Positions 31,878-41,130 of a DNA stretch of 64,000 nt are shown piece after piece. The stretch is from Fistulifera solaris (lineage: Eukaryota > Bacillariophyta > Bacillariophyceae > Naviculales > Stauroneidaceae). Both the position numbers and the translations under genes were made by a program. Location of the stretch: assembly GCA_030295235.1 (NCBI GenBank), contig AP026123.1, forward strand, positions 1,922,001 to 1,986,000. The letters run 5' to 3'. Within the stretch, counting starts at the first letter, position 1, and every line of letters starts with the position of its first letter. Under the pieces are notes generated by a model. The model ran no database searches and was not told the origin of the DNA. It saw only the letters and a list, made by a program, of their open reading frames with translations.

Positions 31878-32200
31878 TCAAAGACGTCCCATAACGCTGC
31901 CGCGATTTCTCGTCATCGATTGCATCTGATGCATGTGCTCGCCAATTATTTTTGTAGTCACAACGAGTCATTTACGCGAAACCGGCTGCGAGAACTATAA
32001 AGCTGATTCAATACAAGAACTGACTAAAGGAGATTACAGGTACTGGCCGAGGAATGACTGGATCTTGCAGGGCGACGTCCTGACATGTAAACCATGGCGC
32101 CTCCTAGGAGACACGGCATTCCTTCTATGGAGCGGACCGACCGTTTTGCTCACATCTTGCTACAGCAATAGAGCATATTGTGTCAATGTAAGAAAACTAA
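31878..32200 (+). pseudogene. RPN12 partial pseudogene
   Basis: Degraded copy of RPN12. The left part matches parent bases from about 24700 (RRLLVIGLHLMHLLVEN). It then jumps across a deletion of roughly 200 bases to the part encoding SYESLTTKQAA, and continues through DSIQELTKGD and NDWILQGDVLTC to a piece matching IPSMEWIEQSLTYAT. Frame changes and a stop near the original LLVEN site show that it is not translated as RPN12. Like the parent it is followed, convergently, by a TPK copy, so both came in one segmental duplication. Confidence 0.85.
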
Positions 32201-32287
32201 AATATATACGGGGTAAATTATCTTTCTTGGCGATTCAAGCCTCTAGACATGCCCTTCTCGTAAATGCAACACGTATACACATGCTGG

Positions 32288-34526
32288 CTACTCTTCTGAT
32301 TTGCCACAAAAGACTTCCGCTTTGAAAATCACAGGTGAAGAAACGGTCACACTGAGTGGGATCCCGTTCGGAACGTTTACTTCTTGTGCGATTCGATTCG
32401 AAAATGGAACGATATGATGAAGCGAAAAAGAAGAGTAGGTCGGGTTCCGTTCAAAACCAGTTAGTGTCATGGATTCACACGGTGCTCCGAGTGGTATGAT
32501 GCCGCACGTTTGCCCCTCACCAACATGTTTCGAAGAGTCTCCTGACAATGGCGGTAACGCTAATTCAATACGATTCTCAACATGAGCTGGAACTAGAAAT
32601 GCCATGGTGGAGTTGTCGTATAGCCAAAGCGATTGCAGTTTCGGTTCCTCTGCCCAATGATACAACCGGCTCATCGAAGCCATGACTTGATCAAACCCGC
32701 CACTTAATGCCCCGAATACACAGCACTGACTGCAGTCATAATCATACACCGCTGCCAGAAGGGCCATTTCTACATCATCCTTGCTGCTCCGAACAACAAC
32801 CTCTTGAATAGCCACACCCAATGTCTTGTAATGTTCTCGTGTTTTGGATGTCAACGAACGCAAATCACTGACAATCACGTCGGGCTTCCAAAGCGGATGA
32901 GCAACACGCATCCGATTGGCTCCACCACCGACACAGATGCGAACCCGAGCCGAGTTCCACAAACGTTCGAACAAAGGGCTCGATTCGTCACCGAGGCCGA
33001 GGGGACTGTCATGGATGACGAGAGCTCGTTTGTTGTCTGAGTCAAGAAGGGGACTTCTATGAACAACAAATGGGCGTTCGTCCTGTGCCACCATTTTCAG
33101 ACGATCATGACGAAGGAACATTTGACGCTTGATGGGAAGCAACAAACCCGATTTCCTTTCCTGGTCCAGGAAAGATGACTGATCCTTCCCCATTGCTTGA
33201 CTATCTTCTTCCGTGTGCTTGACTTGGTTGGTGTGCTCGACTTGGTCCGGTGAAACATTTCGCGTGGACTGCTTTGGCGGTGTATTACTCTCTTCGGTCA
33301 TCGCTTTTGCACGCGAAGAAGATCGATTTGCTTGAGTCTCCACGCGATCGTTGGACACATTCTTCTGCGATTTTGCAGTCGACTCTACAACCGGTACCAC
33401 GTTCGATTTCTGCTCTTGTGCAGTTGGATTCGCTTCACTGCTGTCAAGCGCTTGTTTCTTCACTCGATTGGTCGACAACGAATCTTCTTTCGTTGCACGC
33501 TTTCGCTTGTTTGAAGTCTCGCTCTCTTGTTTCTCGATAATTGGCGACTCCGCCTCAAGGCTTCCTGTTGACTCTTCGTCTGACGCTGATCGCTTAGTGG
33601 ACCGCGCATGGGCTGTTGCATCCATTTCGATTAGATCAGGCAACGGCTTGGATTTGTCCTTCGGGCGCTCACGACGTTCAATGACGTTTTGGACCTCCAA
33701 AGGCTCGCTATCGTGCTTGTCAGAGATTACCGACTCGGTCTCGGCGCTTCCTGTTGATTCTTCTTCTGAGACCGAACCCTTCCCGGATCGCGAAACATCT
33801 GAAGTATCCTCTGCAGGTGCATCTTTAAATCGCGCCACTTTGTCTTGCGCGAGTTCACGGCGTTCCGAAAGAGAGCTCTGTTCGACTTTGCTCTTGGCAC
33901 TTCGTGTTTTGGTCTTGCGAGCTGGTTCAGATGATGAAAGAGACTCCGTATCTTTGGACTTTGAGGGCTCCACAGACTTGACAACCCACACAAACCCTAT
34001 TGCTTTCAATCGCTCCTCTCTTTTGGCTTTCAATGTCTTTTTCTTTCTTCTGTTGTCGTTGCTTTTTGATCCAATTGTAGAGCTTCTTGTATTCTTCGAC
34101 GTTAGCCGGAACCATCATGTGCTTATTTTCCTTGATGAAGGCAACGAGTTCATTATACATTATCTTCCAACGCTTGTCGTTATGGGTTTCTTCTTCGCCA
34201 CCACTAGGCTCGTCATTGGGCTTCGCGCTTGGCTTGGTGCTAGGTTTACTCCAATTCGAATCCAGCTCATTCAATAGGGTTTCACGATTGCGGGGTAGCT
34301 TGCCCGCAATTTGCAACGCTTGTTGTTGACTGGTCATCCACCAGAAAAGCAGTTCGTGTTCATCAACGTTGGGGATATGACCGTGCGCTTTGTGAAAAGC
34401 TTGGAGTTCTTGAAACTTCTCCATCCAAAGTTCGTCGTCGTGGGTCATTTCCTTTCGATTTTCCAACACATCTCCTTCGCTCTCAAGAGACACAGACGAT
34501 GCTTTTTTGTTTGATTTGCCACTCAT
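32288..34526 (-). CDS. HA-repeat protein 2 fused to a TPK-like domain without catalytic motifs
   Basis: A long gene starting at 34526 (MSGKSNKKASSVSLESEGDV). The N-terminus has two HA repeats (WMEKFQELQAFHKAHGHIPN and MYNELVAFIKENKHMMVPAN, the second ending EERLKAIGFVW). A linker of about 280 residues, rich in Ser, Glu and Lys, leads without a stop into a complete TPK-like domain (ERPFVVHRSPLLDSDNKRAL to IFKAEVFCGKSEE). The parental TPK start methionine survives in MVAQDERPF, so the old 5' region became linker. Motifs needed for catalysis differ from the parent: ICADGGAN is ICVGGGAN, VVGDLDS is VVSDLRS, YDQDKND is VRSSKDD, and FGGRFDQ is LSGGFDQ. The thiamine-side C-terminus is well kept. One frame change lies at the T run 34038-34042 near the HA repeats. 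Confidence 0.7.
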
Positions 34527-34913
34527 TCTGTATTATCGATACCAGGTAATCGAAAATGAATTCAGTTTCGTTTGTGAGATGATTGTGCGTTGTGAGCCAT
34601 GCTGCGGAAGGATGGCGCTGCAGCGGCGGCTTGTTGCTTATTCCCGCTCCGGTCATGCATGCAATTGCAACGGTCATCCCCGATTGCGTTCGTGGCACCG
34701 TACTTCGAAGAATAGAGTGTGGGTACCGGATAAAGATTCTTTCAGTCGTGTCACGCTTTGTATTTCTCACCATCATTAATCTAAGGTTCCAAAACATCCA
34801 GTTATAACGACGCGGCATCCCCATTGAAAGAAACATGCTCCCGTTTGTTATCAGCAATCAAGTCAGAGAGAATTTGAACTAATTCGTACTTTCAACAAGT
34901 CTGCGTAGCAATA
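34527..34913. other. HA2 upstream block
   Basis: Upstream region of HA2, conserved with those of HA1 and HA3 (GCAGCGGCGGCTTGTTGC near 34619, TCAT-AATCTAAGGTT near 34775). No gene. Confidence 0.55.
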
Positions 34914-35243
34914 TTATCCGTCTTTTCGTTTTACCACGTGCTGCGCTTCGTAGAGTCTCCCAAAATTGAAGGTTTTGCTAACTCGTTTCAAAATTGCGAC
35001 ATGAGCTGGAAGTGGAAAAGCCATGGTAAATCGTCGTTCAGCAAAACGAAATGCAGCTTCGGTTCCTCCGCCCATAATACGAACTGCTCGTCGATGCCAT
35101 AACTTGATTGTGCCGTTCACCGAATGCTCAATAAATACATTATTGATTGACGCCACTACCAGCAGGGTCATTTCTAAACCATTGATCGTAAAACAATCAG
35201 TTGTCACACCCATCGTCTCGTAATGCTCGAGTACCCGCAACAA
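34914..35243 (-). pseudogene. TPK gene fragment 2
   Basis: A 109-codon minus-strand stretch clearly derived from TPK. EHYETMGVTTDCF matches EHYEKMGVTIRKF, LEMTLLVVASIN matches LEKALLAAVND, and TMAFPLPAHVAILKR matches TMAFLLPAHVENHIE. The catalytic GGRFDQ region is replaced by unrelated residues and both ends of the enzyme are missing. A dead fragment lying in the spacer of the array, at the equivalent place to fragment 1. Confidence 0.8.
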
Positions 35244-36279
35244 ATTCGTATAGCAGTATTATTTCTTCTTTCCGGTACACTCGGAGAACGCGTAATGCGA
35301 TTCTCTAAATATCTTTGGCACGATATTGTAAATTGACGAAATGTTCAATGAGAACACGACAATTAAATTTGCGGGTGCAACTCATTCCCCCTCAGTTCAT
35401 GTTTATGCCATTCCTCCTCGGTTGATTGTTAGAGAGTACGTTCGCACCAATCGCACAAGTCGGTACAGCTTTGATACCTGGTAGGTTGACGAATGCTTGT
35501 TGCCCTTCAGTAAGATATGACAACCAAGTGAGGAATATTTGTCGTTCCATTATTTACCCTCGAGTACAACCAACAGCCTTTTCACTTCTCCCATCAAACC
35601 AGCTCTTGGCTCTTGTATTGACGAATTGACCACAGCAGGGTGTAGCATACCAGGTAAAAATGAGCAGCGCCAAGTTGTTCCATTTAACAGAGTTCTTGAA
35701 ACTTGAACCGGACAATCGAATCTGATGCGACGAAGTGGACCATATCGCAAAGTATTGAATCAAAAGCCCTATTCTGGATCCGATAAATGAAGAGACAATG
35801 CTCTCAGAAAGTATTCGACCATGAATATCGAACGTGAAATATGCGTTAGCTGCGATATCGGGCATAAGGATTCCGTGTGATTGCATTTGCATGAAAGGAG
35901 TTACCACGATCGCCGATTGCCCCAACACCACCGATGCTGCAACAATGTACGATTTTCCCCTATAGTGTTTTTAATATTGTGGCGAGGATCTGCGAACGTA
36001 TCTGCACAATATGCCAATGATGGACGATCACAACATTATCCAAACCAAATAACTGCGTTCGCGGCCATCTCCCCATCGTCATCGTATTCTTTATTCTTTG
36101 TCGGCTTTTTCGGCATGGATGCAGTTCTACCATGATCTGTGGTTAGAGCATTACTGGCTTACCGGTATCCGAAGTAGTTGTGAGCATAAATTTTTGAGAA
36201 CCGAAAAGATATTCCCCGCTTCTGGAACGGATGACGTGTTGTTGCTTTATTTTGCTTTGCGCATCAAGGCCTTGATCCT
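35244..36279. repeat. Array spacer block B, copy 2
   Basis: Diverged copy of the spacer at 30416-31374 and of that near 39.25-40.27 kb. Copies 2 and 3 are closest to each other: both contain AAATATGCGTTAGCTGCGAT and GAACGGATGACGTGTTG. No gene supported. Confidence 0.65.
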
Positions 36280-36510
36280 TGAGCAGTGCGACATCCATCA
36301 ACGAAACGAGATGTTTCGACAAAAAGCATTCACCGTGTAATTATCGCCACAAAATGGTCGTCTTTTGCTAGTCAACATTGTAATTAACAGTATAACTTCT
36401 TTCAATTCAGCATGGCAAGGCTCTTTTCTAGTATATCGTGAAGCTTATAAGGTGAAGGCTGAAGAGGGGTCATATCTTATATTTTGAAATAGACAAGGGA
36501 AGCTTGGCAC
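36280..36510 (+). repeat. Array spacer block A, copy 3
   Basis: Third copy of the direct repeat described at 26570, with GCAGTGCGACATCCATCAAC at the left and the TGAAGCTTATAAGGTGAAGG segment near the right. Confidence 0.65.
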
Positions 36511-36948
36511 TTTGGCGAACGGTGGTGGGGCTTGGTTCGATACGGTGACGGTCGATCTTGGTGGCGATCCGCGCCGTAGATGGGAATCTTGTGAGCGTGG
36601 TTCCAGGTCAGCCATTCGGATGTCTCGGGGGCAGCCAGTCTGAATCGGATTCTAGTGGCTTATATCGCGAGAGTACGACCTTACAACGTGGATAGGACTT
36701 ATAATAAAATTTAAAAGTTTTTTATCTACAACCTTTCCAAAAAAACAATTTTTCGTTGTTGATTCTGATATTTTATCATATGTGGTGAGTCAAAGAAGAG
36801 CGATTGGCAACTTATGGTTTGCTGTAATTGCCAAATGACGGTCCACAATCTTGCGTGAAAAAACTTGCTCTACTTCCACCATACTGAGAGGAGTCGATGC
36901 TGATTTCATCAGGCAAGGGATCGAATCTCGGAATCGGTAAGTGCACGC
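36511..36948. other. Spacer right of block A copy 3
   Basis: About 440 bases with a GC-richer stretch at 36530-36660, without recognisable gene. Confidence 0.45.
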
Positions 36949-38898
36949 CTACCCCTTGAATCTGAGCTGGAACGCCCGTGATAGATTTGTACACATGATC
37001 AAATGTTGAGTTTCTTTTTTGCTGCATCCACAAATTTCAAATGCAGGAGCCTCATCTGGACGGTTTTGTGGGCCTTCCCAGCAAGAAATGAGCGAACCAA
37101 TAGGACAACTTTTATGCGGAAAACTTGCCGCCCAATGGCGACCTGTCGACTGTGCCGCGGACGTGATTGTTGACTCAAAATCGACCATGCGCTCACCCTC
37201 CTGGTCTTCCTCACCGCAACTCTTTTCCTGTGGCTCGACTTCAGTTCCACCTTTGCGGAGAAAGGGCTTACGCGTTACGTTTTCCCATAATTCTGGGTCA
37301 TTTTCCTTGTCTTCGTGAGACTTAGTATCGATCCGCGCCACGTAACCTACTTCAATCATGTGCTCAACTTGACTATCATTCTCGGACTTGCCCGGTGTGA
37401 CTTTTTGCATTGATCGTTTCGGCACTTTACTATCTTCTTTGGTCTTTGCTTTTGCACGCGTAAAAAACCGCGTTTTCATTGCTTTACTTTCGACGCAGTC
37501 GGTAACGACTCTCTTCTTTGATTGAACACTCGACACTACTACCGAGTCCACTGTAGCAGCCTTTGTTTCTGTATCTGTGCTCTTACACTTCGTTTTTTTC
37601 GATAGTTTTGTCGGCGTTGAGTCATCTCTCGTCGGTTTCGCCCTTTTTTTGCGTTCCGCTTTGACCAAGAATCTCGTCACGTCTGCTTCAACCAAATGCT
37701 CTTTATCGCCGTCGTCGTATTGAATTAGATATCCCCAGAAACGACGACCATCATCATCCTCAAATTGCTCATATGATTCGATTGCTCCGCCAAAAAGCTG
37801 AAATTTGCCTTTTTCTACCTCGAATGGCTTTTCGATCCGAGTACCAACAGCTAAGTTTTGTACTTCCAAAGTCTCGCTTTCTTGTGGCCAAGTAATCACT
37901 GATTCCCTTTCGGTGCTTCCTGTTGGTAAAGATGACTCTTGAGACCAGACGAATCCAATTTCATACAATTTCTCCTCTCTGTCGCTCGACAACTTTCCCT
38001 TTTTCTGCAAAGATCGCTGTTTGCTAATCCACGTGTACCACTTTTTGTCATCGCTAGCGTTGACATTCAAATGTCCATTCTTTTCTTTAAAGGCAACAAG
38101 TCGTTGATATTTTTCATCCCAAGCTTCATCGGGTGTGAGCTTAACAGCCCAGGCAAATCCTATCTCATTCAATCGCTCCTCTCTGTCGCTTGACAATTTC
38201 CCCTTTTTCTGCAAAGATCGCTGTTTGCTAATCCACTTGTACCACTTTTTGTCATCGCTAGCTTTGACATTCAAATGTCCATTCTTTTCTTTAAAGGCAA
38301 CAAGTCGTTGATATTTTTCATCCCAAACTTCATCGGGTGTGAGCTTAACAGCCCAAGTAAATCCTATCTCATTCAATCGCTCCTCTCTGTCGCTTGACAA
38401 CTTTCTCTTTTTCTGCGATAATCGTTGTTCGCCAATCCACTTGTACAGTTCTTTGTCATCGTCAGCCGTAACATTCATGTCTCCGCGCGTAATTTTGAAG
38501 GCCACGAGTCGCTTGAACACTACATCCCAAGCATCAACGTCTGTACTTTGCACTTCGGTGCTGGGTCTGTCGACAGCCTTGACATCTGGTTTGGCGCTAG
38601 GCGTACTCCATTTAAACCCCAATTCGGTCAAAAGTTCTTCGTGATCCTGGCGCAGGTTGCCCGCGCGATGGATGGATCGTTGAGTAGCAACCCACGAGAG
38701 TAACGGTTTGTGATGTTCGTCGTTCGGGACTTTGCAATCGCCTTGCACATCGTGAACTGCTTTGAGTTGTCGGTACTTCTCCATCCAGATTCTATCCTCC
38801 GGTGTTGTTGTTTGATTACGACTTTCGAGCACATCCCCTTCGTTCTCAGGTGCTGCGAACGACGATTCGTCTGAAGTGTAATCTTCTAGTAAATCCAT
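36949..38898 (-). CDS. HA-repeat protein 3 with Tudor-like segment
   Basis: The intact member of the array, 649 residues from the start at 38898 (MDLLEDYTSDESSFAAPENE). Four HA repeats follow: WMEKYRQLKAVHDVQGDCKV, FKRLVAFKITRGDMNV, and two nearly identical units beginning DEKYQRLVAFKEKNGHLNV, each ending in G-F-x-W. The last two result from a 204-base tandem duplication. A segment resembling a Tudor/chromo-type strand follows (VEKGKFQLFGGAIESYEQF, then RRFWGYLIQYDDGDKEHLVE), then a basic, Ser/Thr-rich tail. I infer a nuclear, nucleic acid- or chromatin-associated protein. The last 80 residues (from about ITSAAQSTGRHWAASF) have no counterpart in the other copies. Confidence 0.75.
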   Translation of the reverse strand: MDLLEDYTSDESSFAAPENEGDVLESRNQTTTPEDRIWMEKYRQLKAVHDVQGDCKVPNDEHHKPLLSWVATQRSIHRAGNLRQDHEELLTELGFKWSTPSAKPDVKAVDRPSTEVQSTDVDAWDVVFKRLVAFKITRGDMNVTADDDKELYKWIGEQRLSQKKRKLSSDREERLNEIGFTWAVKLTPDEVWDEKYQRLVAFKEKNGHLNVKASDDKKWYKWISKQRSLQKKGKLSSDREERLNEIGFAWAVKLTPDEAWDEKYQRLVAFKEKNGHLNVNASDDKKWYTWISKQRSLQKKGKLSSDREEKLYEIGFVWSQESSLPTGSTERESVITWPQESETLEVQNLAVGTRIEKPFEVEKGKFQLFGGAIESYEQFEDDDGRRFWGYLIQYDDGDKEHLVEADVTRFLVKAERKKRAKPTRDDSTPTKLSKKTKCKSTDTETKAATVDSVVVSSVQSKKRVVTDCVESKAMKTRFFTRAKAKTKEDSKVPKRSMQKVTPGKSENDSQVEHMIEVGYVARIDTKSHEDKENDPELWENVTRKPFLRKGGTEVEPQEKSCGEEDQEGERMVDFESTITSAAQSTGRHWAASFPHKSCPIGSLISCWEGPQNRPDEAPAFEICGCSKKETQHLIMCTNLSRAFQLRFKG

Positions 38899-40270
38899 TT
38901 TGTGAATTTGATAATCGAGAACGAAGTTGGTTTCCTTTGTAGAACTGATTGTGCAATTGCATTGCAATGCGATTTGCGGAAAAATGGCGCAGCAGCCCTG
39001 CAGCCGGCGGCTTGCTGTTTGTTCCCGCTCACGACATTGAACCACGACTGACTGTGTCGCGCCGTATTATAAATGCGATAGTACAAGTACCGGATGCACA
39101 CGTTGCGGTACGCTTCGTCGCCGTCATCAATCTAAGGTTTCGAATTATCAACATGTTCTCACCTCATGGCGTCCCGATGGACCAAACCACGGTCTCCTTT
39201 TTCAAAATCCAATCAAGTCAGGAAGAAGATGGCCCATATCTACTTTCAGCAATTTCGTATAGCAATAATATTTCTTCTTTCCGACCTAGTCGACTCGGAG
39301 AACGGGAAGGTTGCGTTACCATCTTTTTGAGCGAGTCTCTTAAATAGTGGATGCTCGTGCCGCGATTCTAGTTTCTTTCTCCCCTCCGTCAATGGCTATG
39401 TAACTTCTCCTTGGTTGATTGCTGGTTGAAACTTCGATTTCTTAACGTTGGCGGCAATCGCGTATGTCAACTAAATTTGGTTGAATGCAATACAAGCATA
39501 CCACGCCCATACCTCCTAGATCAACGAATGCATGTTTCCCACGTATACGATTTCACAACCGAATGAGAAACAGATGTCGTTTTATCACATACCAGGTACC
39601 CTTCGAAATGAGAACTCTTTTCGCTTTCCCAATTAAATTGGCTTTTGGATCCCGTTTTGATGAATCAAAGACAGAAGAACACAGTAATTCGATAAAGCAG
39701 CGCCAAGTTGTTCCATTTCAACAGCAATTCTTGAACCGGACAATGGAAACTGGCGTGACAAAGTAGTGGATCAGAAGTCTGGATCCGATAATGAGGAGAC
39801 AATGCTCTCAAAAAGAATTTGACCATGAATCCCAAACTTAAAATATGCGTTAGCTGCGATATAGCGCAAACGGATGCCGTGTGCTTGCATTTGCACGAAA
39901 GAAATTACGATAATTGCCGATTGCCCCAATATCACCGATGCTGCAACAACGTACGATCTTCCATAGTGCTACAACGAACCAGTTGTGGCGAGGATCAGTG
40001 ATGCTAGTGATTACGAACGTATCTGTACAATATACCGATGTTGATCGATCACAACATCATCAAATGCAAATACTTTAACTGCGTTATCACCCATCCGCCC
40101 ATCTCGCTGTGTATCGTCGGCCTTCGCTTCGGTGCGTTGTGCAATTCTATTGTGTTCTGTGGTTAAAAGTTTTACTGGCTTACCGGTACCCATAGTAGTT
40201 TTGAATAGAAGATTTGAACACCGAAAAGATATCCCCTTCTTCTTGAACGGATGACGTGTTGACGTTATTG
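38899..40270. repeat. HA3 upstream block and spacer block B, copy 3
   Basis: Upstream block conserved with HA1 and HA2 (GGCGGCTTGCTGTTTGTTCC near 39004, GTACCGGATGCACA near 39085, TCATCAATCTAAGG near 39124), followed by spacer block B. Unlike copies 1 and 2 it holds no TPK fragment. Homology to copy 2 ends near the GAACGGATGACGTGTTGA segment at about 40246, which I take as the right border of the array. Confidence 0.6.
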
Positions 40271-40416
40271 TTGTTGCTTTTGCGTTTTCCTTTTATTACC
40301 AGAGACAAGAGTTGACGGCGGCATCGCATCTTCATAGTTATTGCGTCGAAACGTATAAAGTAATTGCAGTTTGCAGCCGTCCAGAACGATCTTTGTTTAC
40401 GGTCTATATTGCAATA

Positions 40417-41014
40417 ATGAAGAGCACTATCGTCTTATGCTCCGTTCTTGCTTGTCTCGGGTGGAATTCCGCATTTTCCTTCGCTCCAACGTGTCGCCCG
40501 ACGTTGTTATCGAGGTCAGAATTTCATGACAATTTTAAAAGAGATGCATTTCGTCAGAAGCATGAAAGAACCGATACAACACTACTATTTATGGCCGAGA
40601 CAAACACAGAAAGCCGGAAGCTACCGTTCTGGTTGGATCCTGGAACCAAAGGAGGAGCCGTCTTCTTGTCGTTTGTTCTCTTCCTCGTTCCTCTCTTGGC
40701 CTACAATGTGGCGACGAATGTATTCGGTGCCGATGAAATTGAAACCGGCATTACAATTGGGGTCGGTTTCACGGTCTTTGCGACGGTAGCATGGGTGTCG
40801 ACTTATATTTTCCGAGTGGCGACGAAGGATATGACCTACGTAAGTACGGTGCCTACATCATAATTGTTTGACGTTCTCTGACAAAGTATTGGAACCTGGA
40901 TAGGCCAAGCAATTGAAAGATTATGAGGATGCTGTTATCGCAAAGCGTTTAGAAGAACTAGACGAAGATGAAGTGAAAGCGCTACAAGAAGAGATTGAGC
41001 GTGACGATTTTTAG
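40417..41014 (+). CDS. Plastid-targeted DUF3007 protein
   Basis: Two exons, 40417-40839 and 40904-41014, joined in phase 0, give 177 residues. The presequence ends WNSAFSFAPTCRP, a clear ASAFAP-type plastid signal. The mature part has two membrane helices (AVFLSFVLFLVPLLAYNVAT and ITIGVGFTVFATVAWVSTYI) and the DUF3007 end FRVATKDMTY, then AKQLKDYEDAVIAKRLEELD. That end resembles the cyanobacterial proteins with the pattern K-D-Y-E-x-A-V-x-x-K-R-L-E-E-L. Homologues are small thylakoid membrane proteins of unknown role in cyanobacteria and plastids. The intron separates DMTY from AKQLKD. Confidence 0.85.
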
Positions 41015-41130
41015 AAGTTCCCTCGGTGTTAAGTATCCATTGAGAAGCAAATCTCGATAGCTCAACGAACTACACTAAGAAGTCGGAAAAGTATAGTACA
41101 TAGCTATGTGTTGCCTATGATTATATTTTC

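Noticed and set aside
33351-34277. A 308-codon plus-strand open frame
   Set aside because: Antisense to the HA2-TPK gene, with no recognisable domain and a Ser/Leu/Phe-rich composition expected from the reverse of Lys/Glu/Ser-rich coding DNA.
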